From Pedobacter africanus (lineage in GTDB: Bacteria; Bacteroidota; Bacteroidia; Sphingobacteriales; Sphingobacteriaceae), in assembly GCF_900176535.1 (NCBI RefSeq), contig NZ_FWXT01000001.1, positions 2,604,001 through 2,668,000 on the forward strand: 64,000 nt of DNA, written 5' to 3'. Of the stretch, positions 24,998-32,620 are shown piece by piece (position 1 is the first letter of the stretch; every line of letters starts with the position of its first letter). Under the pieces are notes generated by a model, which searched no databases, had not been told where the DNA came from, and saw nothing but the letters and a program-made list of their open reading frames with translations. The position numbers and the translations under genes were made by a program.

Positions 24998-25642
24998 CTA
25001 TAGCACCGTGAATTCTCCAATATATTCGCTGTACGATACAAGCTTGCTATTGATGGTTGATCTGAAGCTGATGTAGCAATGCACATCATCGCCAGCGTAA
25101 TCTGGTGGCACGGTTAGATTGTAGCCCAGGGCAGAACGTGCCGCGGCGCCTGGCAAAACCACAAAGGTGTTTTTTACAGGATTGTACACCACTACATTTG
25201 CCCTGTCGGTCGCGTCTTTGTACTTGCCATCAGGTACGGTGTTTAGCCAGGTAAAATCAATTCGGCCGGCAGTAGTAACGGCTACCTGAATACCATTGGC
25301 CAGCAGCAGTTTGCCCCGGTTAATCTTTACCTTGGTATAATCTATGGTAAAGTTTGGCGCCACACCGGTAATTGCATTTTCCAGATGATAGGCTACAGCC
25401 TGGTTCATGGCACTGGTAGAACCATCGCCAGAGCCAAAGCCCATGTCAATAAAGTTGGATAGGCGTGCCGTAAAGGCGGTAACCAAGCCAAACTTAATGC
25501 GCTGGTTAATTTGTAATTGTGTAGCGGCCTTGCTGTTTTTACGGGGCAAGCCCCTGATCACATCTCGGTTGCGCCAACGTGCACCTACAACGGTGCCGGC
25601 CTTATTGCTGAATCCGCCAAGGATCCCTTGTCTGATGATTCG
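24998..25642 (-). pseudogene. DUF6266-type protein lacking its start codon
   Basis: An uninterrupted frame of about 214 codons reads, from 25639, IIRQGILGGFSNKAGTVVGA, then RWRNRDVIRGLPRKNSKAAT, and ends IGEFTVL at 24998. This is the conserved start and body of DUF6266 proteins, which normally begin with an ATG a few codons before GILGGFSGK. Here a TAG lies at 25643-25645 and no ATG, GTG or TTG precedes the conserved head. The first usable start is a GTG at 25561, which would remove about 26 conserved residues. The rest of the protein is intact, so it may be a very recent loss or a boundary of rearrangement. Function of the family is unknown. Confidence 0.65.
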
Positions 25643-25794
25643 CTATAGTGCAGCCGCTAAGGTACAACAATAATCGTTATGGGCATTAATCTATTGTCTC
25701 TTCCCTAAGTTGTCAGAATTTGGTAGTCGAGACTCTTTATTAATACCTCTTAAGAAGTAAAATTTATGCTGTTGTTTATTTCATTGGCCGTTTT

Positions 25795-25983
25795 TTAATT
25801 AATCGTTCTGCTTTGTTCATATTGTTTTAAGTTATCCCTGTTTTCCAGATAATTACTGAGACGCCTAATTATTAAGTCCAATTTCTCATTTTGCTTTGCT
25901 ATCTGTTTATCAATTTGATCGAGCCTTGCAAGCAGGCTTTTATAGTCCAATAAGACTTCACTGGCATTAACTATTTTGTTCAT
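25795..25983 (-). CDS. Small coiled-coil protein, unknown
   Basis: It encodes 62 residues starting MNKIVNASEVLLDYKSLLAR, with a heptad-like stretch LARLDQIDKQIAKQNEKLDL and a charged tail. The first half resembles the coiled N-terminus found on small Bacteroidota excisionase-like proteins, but no helix-turn-helix follows, so it could be a truncated version. It lies between the DUF6266 remnant and dinD, on the same strand. Whether it is expressed is uncertain. Confidence 0.4.
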   Translation of the reverse strand: MNKIVNASEVLLDYKSLLARLDQIDKQIAKQNEKLDLIIRRLSNYLENRDNLKQYEQSRTIN

Positions 25984-26007
25984 ATATGGGTTATTAATGT
26001 CAAATCG

Positions 26008-26861
26008 TTAATTATTTTTTAATTTTGGGGTAGCCTTTTTACGTTTAGCATTTATTGTTTTAATGCTGTTCATACTTGGGAGGTTTTCCGGCATAGTACC
26101 ACCTAATTCCTTTATGGTTTTTCTAACTTTCTGCCCTACTTCAAAGTGGGTTTTATTTGCTTTTTCTTTGCTATTGATACGCTCTCTCCGTAACTTATCT
26201 TCTGTTTGCGTAACCCTAAAAAGGTTTGCAGCCAGTTCTGAACCTCCCATATGGTCTAATATATTTTGGCCCTTTTTGAGATTTTTAAGCTTATGTATTC
26301 CACTGGCATCTAATCCATTGTACAGCCCTTGTAGCCAAAGTTTTGGAAGATTGCATAGTCAATCGGATCAATTACCCCTGCTCCACAGGCTGCACCCGCC
26401 AAATGCTTATTTTTTTCATTCATCTCTTTTCGCAAAAACAACCGCTTTTCATCTTCACTATTTAGGTTTTGATAAGCTTCCAATTGTTGCATCTCTTGTA
26501 TGCGGGTTTGCACCGCAAAATAAGTCTGCCCTAATGCTACAACCTCTTTACCAGGATCTGCATTTTGAACAATCAAGTAACACGCGTACCGGGATAGTTT
26601 TACACTTGGGTAAGATTTGGTGGCACCTTTACCATGTCTGATCTCCTCGTTGAAGTCAACGATGTGATCGTCGGTGCTGTAGCCGCTATTTCGGCAGGCT
26701 TCTTTAGCTTTCTCGACAACAACAAGAAAATTTCTAAAATCTGCATATTCCAATACTTTTGCCAGTTTGCGGCCAGTCCAATACTCATTCCCATTTTCGT
26801 CTAGTTGTTTGAGTTGCTCAAAAACCGGCAGGCCATTATCTTTTATTTCTTCTGCTATCAT
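26008..26861 (-). pseudogene. dinD: DNA damage-inducible protein DinD, frameshifted
   Basis: The first frame (from ATG 26861) gives LPVFEQLKQLDENGNEYW, the Bro-N/KilA-like part with KAKEACRNSGY, LSRYACYLIVQNADPGKEVV, GQTYFAVQTR and DEKRLFLR, up to IDYAIFQNFGYKG, followed by CTMD and a stop at 26310. One base over, the protein continues GLYNGLDASGIHKLKNLKKG, then MGGSELAANLFRVTQTEDKL and VRKTIKELGGTMPENLP, ending at 26008. The joined product matches the full E. coli DinD (YfjY) pattern over about 275-285 residues. Loss of one base at AAGGGCTGTAC (near 26328) explains it. DinD is SOS-induced in E. coli and inhibits RecA activities. A palindromic operator overlaps the start. Confidence 0.85.
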
Positions 26862-26934
26862 ATTTGATATAGTTACAATCAAATATGATAATAATAACTT
26901 AAACAATCAAATATTTCTCATTAATTAATTTGAT
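26856..26934. promoter_or_regulatory. Palindromic operator cluster at the dinD start
   Basis: TATCATATTTGAT (26856-26868) and ATCAAATATGATA (26878-26890) are perfect inverted 13-base arms with a 9-base spacer; the left arm contains the dinD ATG. A second inverted pair, ATCAAAT (26906-26912) and ATTTGAT (26928-26934), lies just upstream. Each 12-base core is itself close to palindromic (ATCAwATwTGAT), so this may be two to four repressor half-sites. It does not resemble the E. coli LexA box (CTG-N10-CAG). Confidence 0.6.
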
Positions 26935-27023
26935 GTGTTTTGTTATAAAATCTTGAATACTTTCACAGAATTTTGACAGAAAAATATTGTTGTGCTGAAA
27001 CTTGCGCGTCATTCCTTTCACAG

Positions 27024-27819
27024 TCAGAATTGGCACCTAACCTGAAATTTAACTTCCGCTTTTTTGCTGCCTTCAATTTCGTCCAGGCCACTGCCTATGG
27101 TATTAACCCCACTGTAGCTGTAAAGCGCATACCTGCCCAAATTGGGGGTTATAATCGCCCAGTACCAGCTTTTTAAGCCTGCCCAGCTTAAATAATGCCA
27201 GATGGCCAGAGAGATGATCCATGCCTGTTTTTTTGTTAAAGAGTGTTTCTCCGGCATCTTTTTCCCTCACCAACGCCGCCGAAAGGATATTTGAAAACTG
27301 GTACCTGTACCTTAACAAACACTTTTTCGGGGCTGCCTAAATACCTGCTTCCAGCGAGTGCTTTAAAACCCTTTTGTTGTTGCATTAACCGGGCATACGT
27401 CAAAATAAGATCGTTATTGCCCCTGCTTAGCAAGCTTTTCATCTTTAACTGGTCATAACCTTCAGCTAAGCTTAGGCTTACAAAAGGCAAAAGCCTGTTA
27501 TGGTTGTAATGTCAAAGCCGGGTATGGCCTGCAGCTCCAGCACATCCAGTAATTTGGTATTGCTCTGGAAGTAGTTAAAAAAACTGCCTATTTGTGCTGC
27601 CGATAGGAATACCAGGCTCTTTAGTTGCTCTGGTGTGGTTTTATTGAGGTTAATGGGATGCTTACGAAAATAAGCCAGCTTTTCGGTTAGTTCCGACAGG
27701 TCGGTATCTTCCGGTAAATTTTCGGCAAGGCTCTCTATAATATCCTTAACCTTTTCATCTTCCTGGGCCAGGCCGCTAAAAGCCGGGAACAGGAAAAACA
27801 ATACATATAATATTTTCAT
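27024..27819 (-). pseudogene. ComEA-like helix-hairpin-helix protein, frameshifted and internally deleted
   Basis: The head (27478-27819) has a signal peptide (FSGLAQ) and helix-hairpin-helix motifs (HPINLNKTTPEQLKSLVFLS, LLDVLELQAIPGFD). After one lost base near 27487 the second frame continues LLPFVSLSLAEGYDQLKMKS up to LGSPEKVFV. After one gained base near 27318 the third frame gives RYRYQFSNILSAALV and KKLVLGDYNPQFGQ. Then the text jumps to NTIGSGLDEIEGSKK and AEVKFQVRCQF followed by a stop, which looks like the C-terminal strand of an outer-membrane-type protein. Intact Bacteroidota relatives are, from memory, several hundred residues longer, so most of the middle is missing. Confidence 0.7.
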
Positions 27820-27890
27820 TGTGAAGGGTATAAATCAGACCGATCACAACCTTTTTTAGGAAATAAAAAAATAATTTTATAAGACCTTGC

Positions 27891-28793
27891 TTATGCAATC
27901 AAGGACAGTTCTGCATTTTCCTGTTTAACGGCCAGCCTCACCTTAGCCCCAACCACCATCGCTCTGTTATCATTGATATGTCCTACAGGAAAATTAAAAC
28001 ACACCGGGTAATTGTATTCCTTAACGACATCCCATATCACCTGCTCTGGTGTTTGCCCAAAAAGGATACTCTCCGGGGTCATTTCATTAAATGCGCCTAC
28101 AATCAGGCCCTTTAATTTAGCCAGTTTGCCGGCCCGCTTCAATATCCGAATCATGCGGTCGATAGCATATTCATGCTCGCCAACATCTTCTATAAAAAGG
28201 ATTTTATCTGTATAATCCATCTCAGATACAGAGCCCTGAACGGCAATCAGCAGGGTTAAATTGCCACCGATTAAAATGCCTTCAGCAGATCCGTCTCTGC
28301 CGGGAAAACTATTTTCATAAGTATAACTTACTGCTTCGCCAAAAAGCGCCGCATGGAGCGATTCCAAAGATTCAGGAGATGCCTCATCAAAAGTATAAGG
28401 CATCTGGCCATGGATGCTTTGAACACCTGTTTCAGCAAGTAAATGCGAAAGGAGTACCGTGATGTCACTAAATCCAACGATCCATTTGGGCTGGGCTTTA
28501 AACTTAGTGAAATCAAGTTCGTCAATGATGCGTATGGTACCATAGCCGCCTCTTCCGGCAATAATTGCTTTAATTTCCGGATCATCTAAAAAGCGCTGCA
28601 GGTCTGAGGTCCTTAACGCATCATTGCCTGCAAACTGATGATAAGTTGCCTGTACCGTTTCACCTGTAATTACCTCCAGCCCCCACTGTTCCAAAATCTT
28701 TATTGCGTTATCAATAGGTTTTGGGATTTTCTTGGCTGGGCAAACAATTGCAATTTTGTCGCCTTTTTTTAAATAGGGTGGCTGTTTAATCAT
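27891..28793 (-). CDS. ldcA: LD-carboxypeptidase, S66 family
   Basis: This serine peptidase of about 300 residues starts MIKQPPYLKKGDKIAIVCPA. The catalytic serine lies in VGFSDITVL, the glutamate in FIEDVGEHE and the histidine in FPVGHINDNR, the Ser-Glu-His triad of LdcA/MccF enzymes; GRGGYGTIR is also a family signature. It trims the L,D-bond of peptidoglycan tetrapeptides in recycling. An in-frame ATG at 28817 would add eight residues but would overlap the metG -7 element, so 28793 is preferred. It is divergent from metG. Confidence 0.9.
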   Translation of the reverse strand: MIKQPPYLKKGDKIAIVCPAKKIPKPIDNAIKILEQWGLEVITGETVQATYHQFAGNDALRTSDLQRFLDDPEIKAIIAGRGGYGTIRIIDELDFTKFKAQPKWIVGFSDITVLLSHLLAETGVQSIHGQMPYTFDEASPESLESLHAALFGEAVSYTYENSFPGRDGSAEGILIGGNLTLLIAVQGSVSEMDYTDKILFIEDVGEHEYAIDRMIRILKRAGKLAKLKGLIVGAFNEMTPESILFGQTPEQVIWDVVKEYNYPVCFNFPVGHINDNRAMVVGAKVRLAVKQENAELSLIA

Positions 28794-28805
28794 AGGTAAA
28801 ACACT

Positions 28806-28813
28806 TATCTTTG
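28806..28813 (+). promoter_or_regulatory. -7 element TATCTTTG for metG
   Basis: An exact TAnnTTTG match ends 20 bases before the TTG start of metG, which is good spacing for a short leader. Confidence 0.6.
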
Positions 28814-28833
28814 ACAAAATAATAAAAATAGTT

Positions 28834-30942
28834 TTGGATAACAGTAAAATAAAAAGATATACGGTTACAGCCGCGCTCCCTTATACCAACGGACCGGTAC
28901 ACATTGGCCACCTGGCGGGCGTTTATTTGCCTGCAGACACCTATGTAAGGTACCTGCGCTCCAACAAGAGGGATGTGAAGTTTATTTGCGGCTCTGATGA
29001 AAACGGTGTTCCTATTACACTTAAAGCCAAAAAAGAAGGGGTTACCCCTCAGGTGGTGGTAGATAAATACCATAAAATTATCGGTGATTCCTTTAAGGAA
29101 TTTGGCGTTTCATTCGACATTTATCACCGCACCTCTTCGCTGATGCACCATCAGACGGCATCCGACTTTTTCGAGAACCTTTACAATAAAGGCGTTTTTA
29201 CTGAAGAAGTTACAGAACAGTATTACGATGAAAAAGCCCAGACTTTTCTGGCCGACCGCTACATTACCGGAACTTGCCCTAAATGCGGAAATGAGAACGC
29301 CTATGGCGATCAGTGCGAAAACTGCGGCAGTACACTGAATGCAACCGACCTGATCAATCCTAAATCTACCTTGTCTGGTGAACCTCCGGTAAGAAAAGAA
29401 ACCAAGAACTGGTTTTTGCCTTTGGATAAATACGAAGACCAATTGAGAAAATACATTGATGGCCATAAAGAATGGAAGCCAAATGTGTTTGGACAATGCC
29501 AATCCTGGTTAAATGCAGGCCTACAGCCCCGTGCCATGACACGCGACCTGGATTGGGGGGTTAAAGTGCCTTTAAAAGATGCCGAAGGAAAAGTGCTTTA
29601 CGTGTGGTTCGATGCACCGATAGGCTATATCTCGGCCACAAGGGAATTGTTCGAATATGCCCGCCTCGATGTATGGAACCCTAAAGCCGAAGAATACTAC
29701 ATCAACCAGAACGAAGTGGAAAAAGGCAGCTGGGAAGATTATTGGAAAGACGAAAACACCAAACTGGTGCATTTTATTGGTAAAGACAATATTGTTTTTC
29801 ACTGCATCATATTTCCTGCCATGTTGATGGCGCATGGCGACTATATCCTTGCCGACAATGTGCCTGCCAATGAATTTTTAAACCTGGAAGGACAAAAAAT
29901 ATCGACCTCTAAAAATTGGGCGGTATGGTTAAACGAATATCTGGAGGAGTTCAAAGATAAACAGGATGTGTTACGCTATGTATTAACGGCAACCGCTCCG
30001 GAAACCAAAGACAACGACTTTACCTGGAAAGACTTTCAGGCCAGGAACAACAATGAGTTGGTAGCTATCCTGGGGAATTTTGTGAACCGTGTGGTAGTGT
30101 TAACACACAAATATTTTGGAGGTAAAGTGCCAATGTGCATGCACCTTACCCCGGAAGATCAGCAGGTGATAGACGAACTGGCAGCATATCCGGCCAAAAT
30201 CAGCGCTTCAATTGAAAATTACCGTTTCAGGGAGGCTTTGAGCGAAGTGATGAACGTTGCCCGTTTAGGGAACAAATACCTGGCAGATACAGAGCCATGG
30301 AAGGTCATCAAAACAGACGAAGACCGCGTGCGCACCATTTTAAATATCAGCTTGCAGATTGCTGCCAATATAGAAATCCTAATAGAGCCATTTCTGCCTT
30401 TTACGGCCGATAAGCTGATGAAAATGCTAAACTATGGTGGCCATCAGTGGGAAAATGCGGGTAAGCTGAATTTATTGCACCGCGGCCACCAGCTGAACGA
30501 GCCTGTGCTGCTGTTCGAGAAGATTGAAGACGAGACTGTGCAGGCCCAGATAGACAAGCTAAACAAAAGCAAAGCCGATAATGCGACTGCTAATGCTGCT
30601 GCTGCCCCGGCAAAAGAGAACATACAGTTTGAACAGTTTACTGCGGTTGACCTCCGCGTAGCAACCATCATTGCCGCAGAAAAGGTGGAAAAGACCAGGA
30701 AGCTGCTTAAATTGACATTGGATACAGGAATTGATCAGCGTACAGTAGTGTCGGGTATTGCCGAGTATTACAAGCCGGAAGAGATCATTGGGCAACAGGT
30801 AAGCTTAATTGTGAACCTTGCCCCGCGTGAGATTAAAGGAATTGTTTCGCAGGGAATGATCCTGATGTCGGAAGATGCAGATGGTAAGCTGGCCTTTGTA
30901 GCGCCAATAGCTAAGCATCAGAATGGTAGCGCGATTCGCTAA
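28834..30942 (+). CDS. metG: Methionyl-tRNA synthetase with C-terminal tRNA-binding domain
   Basis: The 702-residue class I synthetase has the HIGH motif at residues 23-26 (GPVHIGHLAG), zinc-knuckle cysteines (TCPKCG and DQCENCG), the KMSKS equivalent GQKISTSKNWAVW and an anticodon-binding domain. An Ala-rich linker leads to a C-terminal EMAPII/Trbp-type OB-fold (about 600-702: FEQFTAVDLRVATIIAAEKV). The start is a TTG, because no in-frame ATG precedes the conserved head KRYTVTAALPYTNG. It charges tRNA-Met in the cytoplasm. A TATCTTTG promoter lies 20 bases upstream and a tRNA gene follows downstream. Confidence 0.96.
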   Translation: MDNSKIKRYTVTAALPYTNGPVHIGHLAGVYLPADTYVRYLRSNKRDVKFICGSDENGVPITLKAKKEGVTPQVVVDKYHKIIGDSFKEFGVSFDIYHRTSSLMHHQTASDFFENLYNKGVFTEEVTEQYYDEKAQTFLADRYITGTCPKCGNENAYGDQCENCGSTLNATDLINPKSTLSGEPPVRKETKNWFLPLDKYEDQLRKYIDGHKEWKPNVFGQCQSWLNAGLQPRAMTRDLDWGVKVPLKDAEGKVLYVWFDAPIGYISATRELFEYARLDVWNPKAEEYYINQNEVEKGSWEDYWKDENTKLVHFIGKDNIVFHCIIFPAMLMAHGDYILADNVPANEFLNLEGQKISTSKNWAVWLNEYLEEFKDKQDVLRYVLTATAPETKDNDFTWKDFQARNNNELVAILGNFVNRVVVLTHKYFGGKVPMCMHLTPEDQQVIDELAAYPAKISASIENYRFREALSEVMNVARLGNKYLADTEPWKVIKTDEDRVRTILNISLQIAANIEILIEPFLPFTADKLMKMLNYGGHQWENAGKLNLLHRGHQLNEPVLLFEKIEDETVQAQIDKLNKSKADNATANAAAAPAKENIQFEQFTAVDLRVATIIAAEKVEKTRKLLKLTLDTGIDQRTVVSGIAEYYKPEEIIGQQVSLIVNLAPREIKGIVSQGMILMSEDADGKLAFVAPIAKHQNGSAIR

Positions 30943-31000
30943 ATAATAATAAACAGTACAAAATTGTTTAATAGGTTATTTAAACAAGACGTTTTATTGC

Positions 31001-31008
31001 TATATTTG
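31001..31008 (+). promoter_or_regulatory. -7 element TATATTTG for the tRNA-Arg gene
   Basis: An exact TAnnTTTG match lies 25 bases before the mature 5' end of the tRNA and after the metG stop, so the tRNA has its own promoter. Confidence 0.6.
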
Positions 31009-31033
31009 CGGCCGTTACTTTTTAGGTAACATT

Positions 31034-31105
31034 GGTTTCGTAGTTCAACGGATAGAATAGAAGTTTCCTAAACTTTAGATATGGGTTCGATTCCCGTCGA
31101 GACCA
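31034..31105 (+). tRNA. tRNA-Arg (anticodon CCT)
   Basis: The sequence folds as a 72-base cloverleaf. The acceptor stem GGTTTCG pairs with CGAGACC (one G-U) with discriminator A at 31105. The D stem GTTC pairs with GAAT. The anticodon stem GAAGT pairs with ACTTT around the loop TTCCTAA, giving anticodon CCT at 31067-31069. The T stem ATGGG pairs with CCCGT around the loop TTCGATT. CCA is not completely encoded (the genome reads A-CGG after the acceptor stem). It reads AGG codons. Confidence 0.93.
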
Positions 31106-31113
31106 CGGATTTG

Positions 31114-31144
31114 GCCAGCAGTTATATGAACTGCTGGCTTTTTT
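31114..31144 (+). terminator. Hairpin terminator after tRNA-Arg
   Basis: GCCAGCAGTT (31114-31123) and AACTGCTGGC (31129-31138) form a perfect 10-bp stem with loop ATATG, followed by six T residues. It starts 9 bases after the tRNA. Confidence 0.92.
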
Positions 31145-31272
31145 ATGCCCTGAAAACTGTAATTCCTTCCTGCAAGGAAGGGGAGGTTGAAATAAAATTT
31201 ACTCCTGGTAAAGTGCATGGTTGGATTTTTATAAACTAAATAATTATTTCGATGATTGTGAATCAAGGGGTT

Positions 31273-31280
31273 TAACTTTG
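31273..31280 (+). promoter_or_regulatory. -7 element TAACTTTG for the AraC-type regulator
   Basis: An exact TAnnTTTG match lies 22 bases before the TTG start at 31303. A second AT-rich near-match, TATATTTA, lies at 31291-31298. Confidence 0.45.
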
Positions 31281-31302
31281 TGTAAACCTTTATATTTAAA
31301 AT

Positions 31303-32484
31303 TTGCACCCGGTATTCATTACAATTATTGGCTCAATTTTTATCCTGTGCCTGGCCATAGTAAAACTGCTAATTTTTGGCAGGGAACGGCTATATTTAAA
31401 CCTTTTGCTATGTTTTGCCATCTTTGGCGTGATCTGGTACGGCTTTATTTATGTGCTTACCAATTCCGGATTGATAAGAGAATATCCAATATTATTTAAT
31501 AAAGGCCTGCCGGTCTATTACCTCATTGCGCCCTGCTTTTTTCTGTACATCAGGGGGTGCCTGGATCCGAAACATGCGAGTTTTAAACCAAAACATCTGC
31601 TGCATTTGTTCATTGTTGTTCCGGCGCTGGTTTCCATTGCGCCCTATACTTTTGCCAATGCGGCTACTCAGCAATGGGTAGTAAACCAGATACATAGCAA
31701 TGTAGGCTTTGCTTTTAGTGACAATAGGTATATTGTCCAAAATTGGCATTGGACTACTTTTCCGCTATCAGCTTTACTATATACGCTATTGCAATTCCGC
31801 CTTGCTGTCCTATCGGCAAAGGCAAAAAAGTTTCCAGGAAAGACGATAACCTGGATTCTTGCGTTTACCACTATTTGCGGTGTCATTTTTTTTGGAATGC
31901 TTACCGTGAATATAAGTATCCTTGCAAATTTCGATGATGCCTGGCGCATCCTGAAATCAGGAAGACTGGTGTTCTTCCTCGGACTAACCCTCCTGGTGCT
32001 AAGTGGCTCTTTTTTCCTAAGCCCGGCCCTTATCTTCGGTTTTGTTCGTGTGAAAGCTAACGGATATACCAGGGCCAGAGCGCGGTTAAGCCGGCAGGAA
32101 AACGAATTCAGTGAAAACCGAGTTAAATTGTATGACAATGCGCTTGTTGCCAGGGTTGAAGATTACATCAGGCAAAGCCAGGTTTTCAGAAAGACCGGGC
32201 TTACGGTAAGTGACCTTGCTTCCCAGCTGGAAGTGCCCAACCATAAATTGTCCGACCTTTTCAATAACCACTATAAGCTTAACTTCAACACCTATATTAA
32301 CAATATGCGTGTCCTTTATGTAAAAGACCGGCTTGAAGCGGGGGAATGGAAACAATTTACTTTAGAGGCAATTGCCCAGGATGCCGGATTTTCCTCCCGG
32401 AATACTTTTTCGCTTGCATTTAAAAGGATAATAGGGGTAACACCATCCAATTACCTGACCGCGCTGAAAGATAAAGCCGCTTAA
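31303..32484 (+). CDS. Membrane-anchored AraC-family transcriptional regulator
   Basis: The 393-residue protein has six or seven hydrophobic segments in residues 1-255 (for example ITIIGSIFILCLAIVKLLIF, VFFLGLTLLVLSGSFFLSP). A C-terminal AraC/XylS DNA-binding domain (about 285-390) has two helix-turn-helix motifs: LTVSDLASQLEVPNHKLSDL and LEAIAQDAGFSSRNTFSLAF with the GVTPSNYL end. The translation starts at a TTG; no nearby upstream ATG fits. Regulators of this shape probably sense a membrane or envelope signal. It lies 136 bases upstream of the giant adhesin gene on the same strand and may control it, which is inference. A short CTGATTTT/AAAATCAG hairpin follows its stop (32494-32510). Confidence 0.82.
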   Translation: MHPVFITIIGSIFILCLAIVKLLIFGRERLYLNLLLCFAIFGVIWYGFIYVLTNSGLIREYPILFNKGLPVYYLIAPCFFLYIRGCLDPKHASFKPKHLLHLFIVVPALVSIAPYTFANAATQQWVVNQIHSNVGFAFSDNRYIVQNWHWTTFPLSALLYTLLQFRLAVLSAKAKKFPGKTITWILAFTTICGVIFFGMLTVNISILANFDDAWRILKSGRLVFFLGLTLLVLSGSFFLSPALIFGFVRVKANGYTRARARLSRQENEFSENRVKLYDNALVARVEDYIRQSQVFRKTGLTVSDLASQLEVPNHKLSDLFNNHYKLNFNTYINNMRVLYVKDRLEAGEWKQFTLEAIAQDAGFSSRNTFSLAFKRIIGVTPSNYLTALKDKAA

Positions 32485-32566
32485 ATACATGTCCTGATTT
32501 TCAAAATCAGTGCATTAAAAGCCTTTTGTTACGCAATAAAAGCAGATTTATTCATGAATTTTTGCA

Positions 32567-32594
32567 ACGTGGAAACCTCAATCCCTTTCCACGT
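32567..32594 (+). promoter_or_regulatory. Inverted repeat in the leader of the giant adhesin gene
   Basis: ACGTGGAAA (32567-32575) and TTTCCACGT (32586-32594) are perfect inverted 9-base arms with a 10-base spacer, 26 bases before the ATG. No T-run follows, so it is not a normal terminator. It could be an operator or, if transcription starts upstream (AATTTTTG at 32557-32564 is a weak -7), a 5'-leader hairpin. Confidence 0.5.
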
Positions 32595-32620
32595 ATAAGC
32601 CAAACATTGTAACTGTTTTC

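Noticed and set aside
26310..26340. Programmed ribosomal frameshift in dinD
   Set aside because: There is no slippery heptamer with a following pseudoknot, DinD is not known to use frameshifting, and neighbouring genes carry several unrelated lesions, so mutation or sequencing error is simpler.
26063..26641. 192-codon plus-strand frame across dinD
   Set aside because: The opposite strand encodes recognisable DinD motifs in both halves; the plus-strand product has no recognisable features.
26856..26890. E. coli-type LexA box at dinD
   Set aside because: No CTG-N10-CAG is present; the palindrome has a different core (ATCAAAT).
23681..27819. Active mobile element
   Set aside because: No transposase, integrase, relaxase, terminal repeats or target duplication could be seen; only decayed genes are present.
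31221..31499. 92-codon plus-strand frame upstream of the AraC-type gene
   Set aside because: It overlaps the regulator gene in another frame and shows no protein-like features.
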